From positions 796,048 through 846,202 of the forward strand of contig NW_022985566.1 of assembly GCF_010093815.1 (NCBI RefSeq): 50,155 nt of DNA, written 5' to 3'. Source of the stretch: Pseudovirgaria hyperparasitica. Taxonomy: Eukaryota > Ascomycota > Dothideomycetes > Acrospermales > Acrospermaceae. Shown one piece after another: positions 12,001 to 24,500 of this stretch. Below the pieces are notes generated by a model that saw only the letters and a program-made list of their open reading frames with translations, did not search any database and was not told where the DNA came from. A program made the position numbers and the translations under genes. Within the stretch, counting starts at the first letter, position 1. Each line of letters opens with the position of its first letter.

Positions 12001-14452
12001 ATCCTCGTTCGCAGTCCCTTGCCATCTGGTGAAACATAAAGTACAGCCCACCGTTCGGCACAAGGATGACAAGAACCAGAGATTGCATCCACGCCGCCAA
12101 GGATACGAGACATCTCAGAACAAGCTAGTCGTAGCCGGCGGCCGTAGTCTTCTGTGGGCTCTATCTTGGCTGGCCCTGGGTAACGGTGGGCAAGTGATAT
12201 CCTTTCCGGGTCATCTAGTAAAGGCTCTCGGGACGTATTCTCACTTGTCATGGAAGAGGCAGACATACTCAGGACGGAGCTAGCGTCACCAGAAGAAGAC
12301 CGTGGTCCAGTCCGCATCGGCATTGATACCCCAGATAGTGACGATGCTCCCGACGCCAGTCCACCTCGCCGTATAGAGTCTTTATCAGTGCCACTTGACT
12401 GGGGACGACGCTCAGGAAACAGTGTATGGACCATGGTAACGATGTCCGAAGGACAAACCACGATGAAGGGCTGTACTTCAACTGTCTCCCGCGGCGAGGT
12501 AATGGCCTTAGCAGGTAAGAGCACAGGTTTTGACCGGCTCCGGTTATACTTCAGACGTCCAGTGATGCTCTCCACACGTGCCCTTATCTCTGGCAGAACT
12601 GTAGATGGTTTATTCCTGTGCAAAAGTTTAGAGTTTGACGCGACATCGTACACGTGACACCTACCAGTTCATCAAGACGTCGAGTGCGTACTTCGAGGCG
12701 CGAATACCAATCTCCTTGAGGATCTTCTGTCTGGCATGCTCGCTGATGTGATGACCGGTCATAATTCCTTGCGTCTATTGAGGGGTAAGCTTGATTATCT
12801 TGGATGGGCGAAGCGGCTAGACTGACCTCCGGATGCACTATGCTGCTGAGCAGATGCGAAGCGAAGAACCATCTGCCTACTACAAGGAATTGACCCTTCG
12901 AACGGTGCTTAGTGCCTTCCAACTTTCGCAGGAATATGGTACCTAGTTCGAGAAAACCCTCTGGTAGACCTCCGGCTGCTGGTTCATCATCGATAACTTC
13001 GAATAGCTGCTTGACTGCGGAATCATAAAACTCATCGGCCGCGATGGTATCTTTGGTGCTCCGAGCTTCTTGTTGCCCTGTCCTAGGTCTCTGTGCTTGC
13101 TCTTCTGCCTTGTCCAACAGAAATTGGCCATCCTGGAGGACTTTCATCAAGTAGAGTTCGAGATTAACTTTTCCAGGCCATTCGCGCATTCCGGTCCAAA
13201 CGTCAAAGACAGCCTTGATGAACTTTTCAAATCCAGGGACACCTTCTGAGAGTAATCTAGCGCATGTGGTAGCCCAGACGTCTGTACGCCGAGAGTCCTC
13301 CACGGAATCTGGCCCAGACGAATTCGCGAAGACAGTGTAAATGAGAGCGGCAAGAGGATCATGTCGTTGAAATGACAGTAGTCGCTCTACTGAGTTTGGC
13401 CCGGGGGGTTGAGATGATCTAGGGGTTGTGTTGATCGGTTGACCACGTATTTGGCGTGCCATAACGGTATCAATTGGGTCCATGACTTGACGGAAAGATG
13501 TCATGGACGCAAGCTCTGTCTGGTTCAGGCCGGTGACTCGCGTCGCGAGAAAGTCGGGATTGGTTCTTATTTCAGAAAGGAAATCCAGCAGGTCATCCCG
13601 AATTTTGACAGGTATCTCGTGCATAAAAGTGGAAAAGGACTGCTCACTCTTTCCATGCTTTTGTTTCATAATCTCTAGGTCGGGTTCCAACAGAGCATAA
13701 CGCCGTGTTGCATCACAAGAGTTCCGAACGTCATGAAGGGCATTATAAAGCGTAGCAAAACCTTTCTTGTCATCTGCCCTGAAATGATCAACTAGTGTAC
13801 GATGAGCCAGCTCACCACAGTGCACTAAGCGTGCAGACAGAGCGCTCGACACTAGCCATCTATGCAACCTAATTCGCGAGTGTGACCTCCTCTGCTCCTG
13901 AAAACCGCTAAGACGGATGAGGTGGGCAAGTTCTGCTAGAGAGGTCGAGGAGGGAGTCACAGCTGCAGTTGGCAGATACGCTTCGGAGTAATGAGAATGA
14001 TCTTGTGGGAGTAGCGGGCGCGGTATGCGGCCTGCTGGAGCAGAGGTTGAGGATATTATGGACGGTCGCTGGAGAATGTTCGAAGGTCGCTCCTTGTCGA
14101 CGGGTCCGCCAGGGCGGCTCCCCATTGTCGAAGTAGGGTTGAGCGGAGACGACGACCTTGACGGACTCTGAGACCGAGGCGGGAGGCCTGAAGTAATGTC
14201 ATGAGAATCAGCCAGGGGGATAGAAGGCGTGTGGCTTCGAGAAGAGAGGCGAGAGATGGTTGGTGACACGGCTGTTCGTCAAGAAAGGTATGTTAGCCCT
14301 GCCAACACATCATACAGAGCGCATAAGCTGAACAGACACGATTGGGCCGCGGAAGGACCAAGGCTCGAGGGAGGAAAGAATAGAATTCACATACGCGGAG
14401 GAGAGTCACGGCGGGCTGGAGGAGTGGAGGAGCGCGCGGATGTTTTATTCAT
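9003..14452 (-). CDS. Large conserved-looking protein of unknown function (1741 residues)
   Basis: Four exons (14395-14452, 12827-14271, 12665-12774, 9003-12615) join in frame across introns of 123, 52 and 49 bp. The first intron has a GTATGT donor and GCTAAC branch site; the second uses GTCAGT. The start at 14452 gives MNKTSARSSTPP. The N-terminal 120 residues are Ser/Pro-rich and likely disordered. Residues about 120-600 are a helical, well-composed domain ending in HHISEHARQKILKEIGIRA. The middle carries an acidic Asp/Ser tract and Ser/Thr-rich linkers between helical blocks. The C-terminal block (EGDAVAERELAIFYLTHPDLL) has a Sel1/TPR-like look. No transmembrane segment, catalytic motif or named domain is recognised. 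Length, splice quality and codon use make the gene real; the function is not known to me. Confidence 0.85.
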
Positions 14453-14641
14453 CCCGCCATGAGAAATGAGGCCCGACATAGATCTCGAGGCGATGCTCGA
14501 GCTTGTCAGGCAAAGACTGTGTATTTTCGCATATCGCTAATGAATGGTAGGTACGTAGAGGTCCGAGAAAAGATCCCTATGCAGCGCTGGAGCGGTGGAT
14601 TGGGTGTAGGACCGATGTGTTGGCAGTTCGAGGGTCCTGCC

Positions 14642-14661
14642 TTCGTTCGTTCGTTCGTTCG
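14642..14661. repeat. TTCG microsatellite
   Basis: Five tandem copies of the tetranucleotide TTCG, about 190 bp upstream of the large gene's start codon. Confidence 0.85.
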
Positions 14662-14945
14662 AGGTTGATGGGGTCTATTATCGATAAGCTGGGGAAGTGG
14701 GAGACCGGAGTGTTTGCGGGAGTGTTGGCGCCAGTAACTACGAACAAATCCAGTTGGTGTGTGTATGTATGTCTGTATGTATTGTATGTATATAAGTGGC
14801 AGAGACGGGCGTGGATGCGGGCGGGCTTAGGCAGACGGGCGATTGGCTGGCAATAGCTGCGAACGGTGGCTAGAGAGCCTATTACCCTAATTACCTACAC
14901 AGCTCGAGCCTCGAGTCACGGTGTTTCCGCTTGGTGCTGTCCAAA

Positions 14946-14980
14946 GCTGGGCGGGGCGGGGCTGGGCTGGGCTGGGCTGG
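14946..14980. repeat. G-rich GGGCT minisatellite
   Basis: Tandem GGGCG then GGGCT units, about seven in all, with regularly spaced GGG or GGGG runs on the + strand. Such spacing could form a G-quadruplex, which is inference. Confidence 0.75.
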
Positions 14981-15116
14981 TGCAGTTGGCCATAGCCAAA
15001 GCGGTCAACAAAACTGGATGGTCAAAGACTGAGAATGCACAATGAACGTGTTGCGATCAGTTAGTGTTGCGGCTGCTACGACGATTTGCAGTCAATTTCT
15101 GGAACACGACGATGTA

Positions 15117-15140
15117 CACTCAGCACTCAGCACTCAGCAC
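15117..15140. repeat. CACTCAG short tandem repeat
   Basis: Three consecutive CACTCAG units followed by a partial one. Confidence 0.75.
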
Positions 15141-16609
15141 GCACTCGCCAAGCAGTGGCGATGGCGACGGCGACTGCAACAACGCATGCTGGCCAGAGGA
15201 ATTACTACGGTAGACAGACAGCAAGCCGGAGTAGCAGCGTGTGCCCGTTGATCCAGAAGCTGATGACTTGCAGGCCAGCACATTCAAACCTTGAAACCTC
15301 GCGTGTCCAATGAGCAATGAGGATGCATCTCCAGTCAACAAACACTGTCACGACAATGACTGACTGCCAAATGAGCCTGCATATTGCCTCGTGCGCTACA
15401 GCCTCCACCTAATCACTCGTTCGTGGACGTTTTTCCCCTAGCCCACGACGCCAACGGCAGACGAAGCCATAATATTGCTTGCACTTCTCGCGTCCCATCA
15501 TTTGGAACAGTATGCCAGTGGGTCTTCTTATGGCAGCATTCCTATTCTAGTATTAATTATTATTAGTCTGTGTCGATTTCTCTTTCATCGACGTGGCTTA
15601 GGATCGCTAATTTCGTGCCGGGTGGCTTGTAGCGAATGCAGGCTTCATCACACGGCGGCCCATTCTGCGGCCGCTCCTATGTTTGATTCATAACAGAAGA
15701 ATCCTGTACGCCCAAGAACACCATCAGCGCGCTCGCTTGAATATCATCTTGCTTATCTATCCCCAGTCCATGCCCGAATCCGTTTGTTTCAGTACGGTTT
15801 AAATGCCCTCTGACTTCTTCCTCTTCCCGACTACGACCATGCTGTGGCAACCAGATGACTCGACTCGTTTCGTGTGCGTAGAGATGCCACCAGTTGAGCT
15901 TAATTCGCGTGATGATGCGCTGGCAGAAAGCTGCAATGCAAGGCCTCCCTAGGGGCTGCGCCCAATGAAGACAGGTTCTGAACCTGAAGCGAACGCTTTC
16001 CTCGTCCAGCACCTACAGTATCCATGCCAGGTCTGCTTGCCACGCGGCCATCTAGGTGAGAACTTAATTCTGAGCTCTTATCCGCCCGTTCGCTGAAGCC
16101 CATTTTCTCTCTTCATCTCAGCCAATTCCAAACCTCCAACGTTACTCTACGACCAGTTTTGGGACGTTTTGGGTTGCGCTTGCATATCTTTTCAATCATG
16201 AACTTCATGGCTAACATTCCGTTGACCCTTGGCTTGCTGCAATGCCAGACGGGACGCTTGCCAACGCCATCAAGCGACCCCACAGCCTGATCAATGTGAT
16301 GCATCGTATCAATATGATTACATGCATCGAGCCAGCTGACTGAGGGGTTGTAATGTCAACTATCCAGAGCACCAGCCCTCAATATCCTGGTATGTAATTA
16401 GTATGCAGCTTGCAACTGTCATGCTGCCACAACTTAGCTGTGAACGCCTCGACATAATGCGGTTGCTGCTGTGCTTGTGTTGTCATCTTCAGTATTACTA
16501 GTAGTACATTTGAGTCGTTGATGTATCGATCCATTAATTCACCGCACCAAGGTCGATCAGGCTGTAGTTTGGGACGAATGGCAAGACCTAGTTTGTCCTC
16601 GGAGCTCTG

Positions 16610-17936
16610 TTACATATTCCTGATAGCTTCGCGAAGTAGAGGCGCCACTTGTTTACGACTATGTTCCACTCTGCGCTGCCACCATACCGTTCTCCAAACA
16701 TTCACCTCTATCTTATCTATAGAGCCGTCTGGGCCTTGCCAGGTTTTGAGGCCAAGATTTCGGGTGTTGATCTCCATAAAATGTCTCGCAGCTTCAATCC
16801 CTTTCCTAGTGAACGCCCACAGTAACAGCTCCCTCTGGAGTTCCCCTGCCGACGTAGACGAAGCAGTCATCAGAGCAAATTGCCCGAGCTGTCTGTACCG
16901 TGCGAAGTCGCGTACGGACGCTAAGAAAGCTTCACTGCTACTCTCTGTACCAGAGGTCTCTCTCTTAGCCTTCTCCTGCATGAACTCGATCGGCTTGACA
17001 ACTGAGCTGATACCTAAAAGAAGACCGTTTTCGTCCCATTGCTTGTAGTCCTTTTTCAAGATGTCATGCAAGGTGAGGCGCCCAATATCTTTCTTGGCGT
17101 TGTCGATCTGCTCGAAAAGTCGATTTCTGTTGAAAGATACTGTTTGATCAGCGTGACTCTTAATTTTGGCCTCAAGATAGTTCATCGCCTTCACGTCATA
17201 CTCAGTAGTCTTCTGATTTGCTGTCGCGTTGGTAGTGTCGATAAGCACAGACGCAAGCGCGAGCTTGGCCAGCTGTGCGTCCCATAAGGACTTTTCGGAC
17301 AAGTTATCTGCCTCTGAGGAGATAACATCCCAAGTTTCACGTAGATAGCCAGTCACAAGTGAGGTGCAGCTGCCTGATTTCTTGATGATGCGAGGCTCAT
17401 CTCCCGTATCAAAAGGTACCCTGTTTTCCTCGTCATGGTGGTCGATGACACCACAGACTTGTCCAGTATATACAACACCTAGCTTGCCCTGTAATGCATT
17501 GTGGTCCACCAGTATCCACCTTGTGTTCTCGGGCACCAGGCCATATTCGACGGAGCTCAGTTCCGGCAGGTCGTCCAGGGTAATCAGATGGTCAGCCTCC
17601 AGATTGGCATGGGTTAAGAGGGCTGCGAATTCTGGGCGGAGGGCTATGTCTGCGGCAGGGATATTCGTAACTGGGATATACAGTGAAGTGAAGGCTTGCT
17701 TTGGGGGTGCAATCGAACGCAAGTACGAGAAAAGCAGCGAGCATGTTAAGGAGTCTAAGTCTGATACACAGTTTAGTGAACTATACACGACAGCAACCCT
17801 AATCTCCTATGCCGTACATACCTGCAGACTCGTTGCCAATCACAAGTGTAACACGCTCCTTTTTAACAATCGCGGATCTCAGAGACGATTTCGCATGAAT
17901 GAGAAAGTCTCGAAGTGGACTGCGTGGAAAAGCCAT
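16610..17936 (-). CDS. PPX1: Exopolyphosphatase, DHH/DHHA2 phosphoesterase family
   Basis: Exon 1 (17822-17936) and exon 2 (16610-17760) join across a 61-bp intron with donor GTATGT, giving 421 residues, close to the 397 of yeast PPX1. The enzyme removes terminal phosphates from inorganic polyphosphate. The metal-binding motifs are all present: GNESADLDSLTCS across the splice junction (D39, D41), LVDHN (D124-N126), VIDHHDEE (DHH 145-147) and LIDTTN (D213). A DHHA2-type domain follows, with the KDYKQW and IGISS-like strands and a C-terminal helix. The first exon supplies VTLVIGNESA, without which the first metal motif would be incomplete, and this decides the start. No signal peptide is seen, so a cytosolic location is likely. 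Identity is high confidence; pyrophosphatase activity of the same fold is a less likely alternative. Confidence 0.93.
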
Positions 17937-18384
17937 TCAAGATTGGGACACAACAGGCTGATAAGTGATATTAGTACTAGAGCCTACCCGCCCGGTAAGA
18001 ACCATATACGTAGACGTACCGTCGCAAATGATACATGGCTGATTCTATCGCAAACCCGAGCACTTTGTTAGGTGACACGGACGGTGACGACCGAGGGACA
18101 GGCAGGCTACTTGCCAGGTGGTCTTGGCAAATCGCAATTACTTTACAAAGGTACCATACCTACCTAAAATGCCGATATCTATCCTGCTATAACTCTATAG
18201 GTAGTTAGTTTCACCTTGGCCAAGAAGTCGAGTCGAGTTCAGTTGGAAAGAAGGACCAAGATTAATCTTTAGGACGTTACGCTACCAGACTTTCTACTCG
18301 CTAAAGCAGGACACAGCATAGGCAAGTAAGCACACCATTTCTGAGAAGATATAGATATCCATAGGCAGTGCACAAGTCGAATAG
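17937..18384. other. Intergenic region between exopolyphosphatase start and hydrolase stop
   Basis: Holds the exopolyphosphatase promoter and the hydrolase 3' end. A tacctacct-rich, AT-leaning patch lies at about 18150-18210. No other gene is seen. Confidence 0.45.
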
Positions 18385-19181
18385 TCATAAAAGCTCTATG
18401 GCTCCTTCAAGAACTCCCTTACGGCTTCTTAGCCTTCGAGCAAGGAATTGCATGATCGGTAGCATTTCTTCTCGATTACGCGGCATTCCATCCGCATTTC
18501 TCTTCCATTCCTTGACTTCGGAATACTGATATGTGTCCTTCAAACGGGCTAGAGCACTAGCAGGAACCTCTGACGAAATGGCAGCCTTGCATAAGAGAAC
18601 CGGGGTCCTACTCTTCTTATCGATGGGCAGCATCGGTGCTGAGTCTGGTAACCAGCCTGCTATGCACACTATCCCTCCAAGCTCTTCATCTTGTAGCTCT
18701 GCGCCTACTTGCAGAGCTGCCATACCACCCTGCGAATAGCCAAAGAACAAGATGTCTCGATATTCGTAGCCACATCCTTCTATCAGTGCCCTTTGCACTA
18801 CCTCTTCGATGATAAGTTTTGCAGACGCCCTAAAGCCTGTGTCCTTGTTCATTGCATCAGAGGAGGGTTCAAAGTAAAGATCATCGCCCCAGTGGAAGCC
18901 TCCAAGGTCGAACGGTAATGGTTTCGGTGCACGAATGGAGATACAAACTGTTTCAGGTAGGTTCATCTGCCGACCAAGGTTCGTAAATGGTACATGGGTG
19001 TCACCGAGGCCATGGAGGAGGATGAGGACATTAATGGGCTGCTGAGATGAAGATGCTGGCTCAAGGTCTGTCAGTCGACTGAACTGTGGCTCAAGTATAC
19101 GATCGACTTACGAGGCGTGATGCTGAAGGCGATAGGCTTACTGAAGGCGAAATCGGCCTCGTTTGGCAACCTGCCAGGCAT
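18385..19181 (-). CDS. Serine hydrolase-like protein (phospholipase/carboxylesterase superfamily)
   Basis: Exons 19112-19181 and 18385-19067 flank a 44-bp intron (GTAAGT donor, CTGAC branch) and give 250 residues. An alpha/beta-hydrolase fold is indicated by NVLILLHGLGDTHVPF (about 36-51, strand beta-3 and oxyanion loop), GGFHWGDDLYF, and the nucleophile elbow FFGYSQGG with Ser135. This resembles acyl-protein thioesterases and fungal carboxylesterase-like proteins. Oddly, the stretches where the acidic and His residues of the triad should lie read VLLCKAAISSEV and NADGMPRNREEM: there is no His after residue 82 or so. Either the triad is completed elsewhere or the protein is not a classical esterase. 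The start codon is within about 100 bp of RIP-type DNA. Confidence 0.85.
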
Positions 19182-19452
19182 GGCGTCTCGACGTTGTGAA
19201 GAGCGAATTTATACGCGCAATCGAAACGCCAACGGGTCCCGGCAGGTTGATAGGGCCTACCTATCTATTAGCGCACCTGCTCACCTGTTTATCTATATAG
19301 CTAAGACTTGTTATAACGATAACCAATATAGCGATAAACTTTGGATGATAACTAAACGAAAGTTACTTTCAGAGTAAAGCTATCATTAATACTCTTAATA
19401 GCTATTATAGAAGATATACATATATATATATTAGTTTAGAAATACTTTCTAT
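19182..19452. other. Boundary between gene island and RIP-mutated DNA
   Basis: The first 70 bp upstream of the hydrolase start codon are of normal composition. From about 19,250 rightward the sequence shifts to TATA-, TAG- and TTA-rich DNA with little CpA or TpG. The hydrolase promoter must lie in or next to this switch. Confidence 0.6.
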
Positions 19453-19468
19453 TATTAGATATGTATAA
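19453..19468. repeat. Target-site duplication, LINE copy 1 (left)
   Basis: tattagatatgtataa, identical to 24762-24777 on the other side of the element. It adjoins the TAA-repeat tail. Confidence 0.9.
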
Positions 19469-19701
19469 TAATAATAATAATATTAGTAAACTAGGTAGAG
19501 TACTACTCTATAGGCGCATGCCTCCTCTAGTCTAAGCTACTATATAAGAAGAAACCTACGAATAGGAAAAACTCCCTTATATCTATAACTACGCTCTATC
19601 TATCCTCTCGTTCTTTATATATATATAGCCCTAGGGGCTACCTATAGGCCTATAGCCTATATTATAATAGTTTACCCTTAGGTAGCACGTATAGATACGG
19701 A

Positions 19702-19736
19702 GATTATTAGTTAAGGGCTACCCTTAACTAATAATC
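19702..19736. repeat. Perfect hairpin near LINE copy 1 3' end
   Basis: Arms gattattagttaaggg and its complement, separated by cta: a 16-bp stem with a 3-nt loop. The same hairpin occurs at 24492-24524 and in both ends of copy 2. Confidence 0.9.
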
Positions 19737-20899
19737 GCGGTTCTCCCGGGGTTCTTCCGACGTATACCGGGGTTCTTCTAGTATATATTAGGCTTCTTCC
19801 GGTATATATACGCGGGTCTACTAGAACTAGGGGAGAGGAAGATATATAAGCATCCATTAGGCGACGTTCTTAGGGTATTTATTAAGCTATCGCGTGATAT
19901 CGGAGGTCCTCGTTATATAGACGAGGGCTTATCTTAGGGTATATAGGCTAGAGCACGTCGCGAGGTAGTGGCGTATTATACCTCTCTAGCCGTAGTCCTC
20001 GTACTAGAGAGATATATCTAGGACGCCTCTCTAGTAGAGATAATATAGGAGGCCTATAGCGCCTATTCGGGCTTAGAGGAGTATAGATGCTTAGGCCTTC
20101 GTTAGCCCTTTATATATCTATTTACTTAGTTCCTTCTAAGGCCCTTAGATCTATTCTAGATACCTATCCTATTAGGAGGCCCACTAGGCTTTAAGTATCT
20201 CCCTCTATTTATCCTAGATCTATAACCGTATAACGCGGCTAAGCTTCTTAGGGTTCTATTAGCTTAGAACGGTATCTAGGTTATTTTAAACCTCCTATAC
20301 GGTCTAGCTCGAGTCCGCCTCTATATAGTATTTATATTATACTCGAGTTTATCCTATAGTAGGGAGGGCCTAGTAATACGCGTAGATACGTGTACGTAGT
20401 ACGGCAAAGGTATATACCCTATCTCCTCTACGTTCTTATACTTATTATTTAGTAAAATATATAAGTCTCTATATCTAGTAGAAGTCCTATATACTCGTTA
20501 CGTTTATCTCGCGTTAGAGAAGCGTTATATTAGTAGCTTTATATACGCTAGAGATAAGGCGGAGTATACGGTTTTATATAGACTTAAGCTTTACCCGCCG
20601 AGCTTATATAAGGGCCGTATACTAGTACTCGTGTCCGTATATAAAGGCTAGGCGTGCTAGGGAGATATATAGCTGTCTCGCCTTATCCTAGGCTATTCCC
20701 TATATAGATACCGTAATCCGGTGTATAGCGGTTTCTATCTAGAGGGCTCTAGAGACGGCGTGTGCCACCTATGGTCTCTATTTTAGCTTATTATCGATTA
20801 TAACGCTAAGTACACGTATACTCTATACTAGTAGTTCTATAAAGGCGTCGATTTAGGGGCGACGTACCCCCTCCCTAGTAGCCTATCCTCTATAGCGGT

Positions 20900-22720
20900 T
20901 AATAAAGTATATAAGCTAGTATTTTTTAGGTGTGAATTTTACTCCGTGGCGCTTTACCTACTAGACGTATTTCTCGTGGTCTCGTTCGAGTCGTGTATAT
21001 ATTCTACTAGTACTACTATCGACCGCGAGGAGGTATATATCGTCCGCGTATCCGACTATCTCTATATATTCTATTCTCTAAAGGAGGTCTACTATAAAGA
21101 AGAGGAAGAGGATCGGGGAGATAGTGCTCCCTTACGGGATGCCGTATACTATCTCCTTATATTCGCCTCGGTATCCGGGGATATATATTTAAGTAGTCCT
21201 TTATACGAGGAAGCACTATATAAATTATATAATCTACTTAGGTATTCGCCTTATCCGGAGGTTATAGATAAGTCTTATATAGTTTACCTTATTAAACGCC
21301 TCTACTATGTCTAGGGAGAGTAGCGTGACGACTCGTCCTTATTTCTATATAGTCTAGATAACCTCGAGGATATATTAAATAGCTATAATTAGGGAGCTTT
21401 CTATCTTCGCCTTCTGGTTTACTAGGAGAAGGCCGTGTACCTATACTACTATACTTATCTTCTTAGTAATCGTAGCTTCTAGTACCTTGCCTAGGTAGGA
21501 GAGGAGGGCGATCGGCCTCCATCCCTTCAGCGTATTTAGGCTCTTCCCTAGTTTTAGGAGTATAACCGTGTATACGGTTTAGAAGCTCTATAGGTAGTAT
21601 CCTATACGGGCGCACGCTTAGAATATATAGCCTATAATTAGTAAGGTCGCCTATATAGTCCTCTTAAGGCATCGATTCGGAATTCTATCTAGCCCGGGCG
21701 CTTTATCGTTCGGGAGTGTCTTAATAGTACCGAGTATATTATCGTCCGTGATTTCCCTAGGGATACTTATAGCTTCCGGGTATTCCGTGCCGTCGATATC
21801 TAATAGGTCTACGGGTTCTAGGAGAGGGAATATAATCTCTTATAGGATCTCTATTTTCTCGAGGCTTATAGAGTACGTCTTTTCTTAATATATAAGGGGA
21901 GGTATAAGTAGTATAGGTGTCGGGGAGGCGGTGCTTTTAGCCTATTTTACTATATACCATAGTCTAGTAGTATTACGTGTGTATCTATCTATAACTATAT
22001 ACTACTATTTACGTCGCTCGTTACGGAGGACTTTATCTTATTATCTTCTTATCTCTCTCTATTTATCCTACGCTTTAGGTATATAGTTATAGTATACGCG
22101 TCTATATAATCTCCGGACTTCTCGCCTATACTCTTATACTTAAGATATGCTTTTCGGGTCTAGGGGTCTATATATTCGGTACGGCACGTGTTTATCTCTT
22201 ACTCCCTAGTACGCCTATAGAAGTGTATTTACGGCCTGGTTAATGGCCGGGCCATTAGATACGTCGACTATAGACAGGTCTAGGATCGTCAATTCCAGGT
22301 CCTTTAGATACTTTTCCTAGTTAGTATCCTTCTATAGCTATCGCCCTCGTTAGTCTTAAGGGGTAGATACGTCTATTAAGGTCTCTATATATTCGTGGTC
22401 GGAGTCTATCTATATAAGGCTTAGGCGGTAGTATTAAGTCCTATTATAAAGGTGTCTAGTAGCTAGGGTAAGGTCGAGTATAGATCCGCCCTTATCTTAT
22501 TTATGTTTTCGCTAGGTAATCTATCCTATTAGTATAAGAAGGTATAGAAAGCCATAGTATTAGGTACGTAGTTCTCTAGCTTAAAGCTCTTCGCGGGTGA
22601 CGGTTAGTCTACCCTACTAGCTATAATAGAGGTTAAAATCTCCTAGGAGGATGTGTTATCCTAGCTCGGTAGTACCCTTAAGCATGTTATCCGCCTAAAG
22701 CGATTAGTTCTAATTATATA
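20900..22720 (-). pseudogene. LINE copy 1 ORF2: APE endonuclease and reverse transcriptase, broken
   Basis: Endonuclease GDFNL lies at about 22,640. The RT catalytic box YADD (about 21,040-21,050) is unmutated, but flanking Gln codons have become TAA or TAG. Limits are approximate: the frame surely extends further on the 3' side, where an RNase H region may lie, but I could not read it clearly. Confidence 0.75.
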
Positions 22721-23249
22721 TATTATATATATAGAGGGGTCTAATATTTATCTAGAGGTGTAGTATTATCCGGAGGTTATCCCGTTTAGTATACGACCAT
22801 AATAAGAGTAGAATAGACTTATAGATATGGAAGAGGACTCTCCTCTCCGGTCCTAGGGGGTGTATTATATAATATCCTAGGTGTGTTATTGGTTTATTCG
22901 TCTAGTAGTATTTATATAGCTCCTATATAGCGAGTATTATAGCTCTAGTCTCCTCGAGGAGTATCGCCTAGTTCTTACGTTTATACTATACGTTTGCCTA
23001 TATAATTAGGAGTATATCTTAGTCTCTTATTAGATGCTAGGGAATATATAGGCCTGTATATTCGTTCCTCTAAGTCGTGACTATCCTTATACGGTAGCGG
23101 CCTTAGTGATTCCTTAGGGCCGTCCTATTATTAGCTTTCTTGGGACGGTTTACTATTCCTAACCGCTTCCTCGTGAGGAGGTAGTCTATAGTAGTAGTAT
23201 TATAGTAAAGAGAGGAACGGTAGTAGGTCGCATCATTTATAGCTACCTT

Positions 23250-24500
23250 ACTCCCTTTATCCGGATTAAGTAGATGTATTTAGTGACCTATTTACGTTTC
23301 GCGCACGTAGCCGACTACGATAGATGCTTACCGTCGTAGTTAGAGTACTTCGCCGTGTCCCTATCCCTCTAGCCCTCTCCTTATGTCCCGTAGGGGTACT
23401 CCTAGGTACTATATTCTTATTAATACTATCTATACCTAGTCTTTTAGGAGTACCGCTATGCCGTGTACCCGTATCCCTAATAGTTAAAGTACTATATCAT
23501 CGCCTATACTCTATCCTATGGTTCCGCTATAAGAAGTTCCCCTTCTACTAGGAATCCCTCTTACGTAATTTAATGCGCGAGAGCGGGGTCCTTAAGCTCT
23601 ACTATTATAGTAGAGTATACCTTCGATCTGGTTTTAATCCCTTATATATTCTTCTACCATGCTCTTACGATCTTAATCCCTGGGTATTTTTACTCATTTA
23701 ACTATTCTATCCGCATAATATTCTTTTCTCCGATAACCTATCCGCTTACAGGCATAGAGTATACCTATATCGGGTATATGGCCGCCCTAATAGAGGCGCC
23801 TAGAAAGATACTACTAATCGCGTTCGGATTACGTAAGATAGTCTACTACGTAATATTCGTTATCGTGGTAAGTACTACTCCTTCTAGCGTGAGTTTAGGG
23901 ACGACGACGTTTAACTATATTCCCTTTTATTTATTAATCTTACTTACTATATCCTTTAGGGATACTCGCTAGACCTATGCTAGGGTATCCTTATCCTAGA
24001 TTACGACGCGTATACTATACGCTACGTCGCCGGTCCGGGGGGCCCATGGTATAGCCTCCGGTATTACTACTATTTATATCTATATACTAGGGCGCTTACC
24101 TTAAGTGAGTTCCTCCTAGATTCTATATAGGCTGGCCTCTATTCGGTCGAGCCTACCCTCCGGTCCTCCTAGTTATATCTTCTTCTCCTCCTCTATAATT
24201 CCCTTTAGGTTCCGGATAAGGTCCTAGAATATATATAGAAGGGTCTTCTAGCCCTCTCCGGCTTCCTTCTCTATATATACTACCTAGTAGTTAATGTAAT
24301 CTAGGAGGGTTTCCCCTGTTAGGGTCCCCTTTATTCCGTCTATCTATAGCGGCGTACGTCTTTAGGTGTGTTCTACGTTTTAGATAGGTATATAGCTACC
24401 CTTAGTAATATTACTATATGGCCTTTTCTATCGTACCGGTAGGGGTATATCTAGTATATACCGGGGTATATCGGTGCCTAAGGCCGCTATATTTATTAGT
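23250..24500 (-). pseudogene. LINE copy 1 ORF1 (gag-like) with CCHC knuckle, broken
   Basis: Around 23,450-23,492 the - strand reads as a zinc knuckle of the CFNCxxYGHxARxC kind in which Cys codons TGC/TGT are now TAC/TAT and Gln is now TAG or TAA. The upstream limit is a guess from element layout. Confidence 0.6.

Larger units (their letters stand above)
14453..16609. other. Long intergenic region with simple repeats
   Basis: About 2.1 kb between the start of the large gene and the stop of the exopolyphosphatase gene, both on the - strand. It includes the large gene's promoter and leader on the left. Three short tandem repeats are listed separately. Several open frames of 60-110 codons exist on both strands, but none shows a domain, splice partners or a sensible composition. 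No tRNA or 5S rRNA was recognised. Confidence 0.45.

Noticed and set aside
14620-14660. GTTCGAGG string resembling a tRNA box B
   Set aside because: The surrounding bases do not form a T-stem, acceptor stem or box A.
15677-16012. Possible 111-codon - strand gene in the long intergenic region
   Set aside because: No domain, no splice partners and no codon bias; probably chance.
20946-21314. 122-codon + strand open frame in LINE copy 1
   Set aside because: It overlaps the RT catalytic region read on the - strand, whose YADD motif is unmistakable; the + frame is its mirror.
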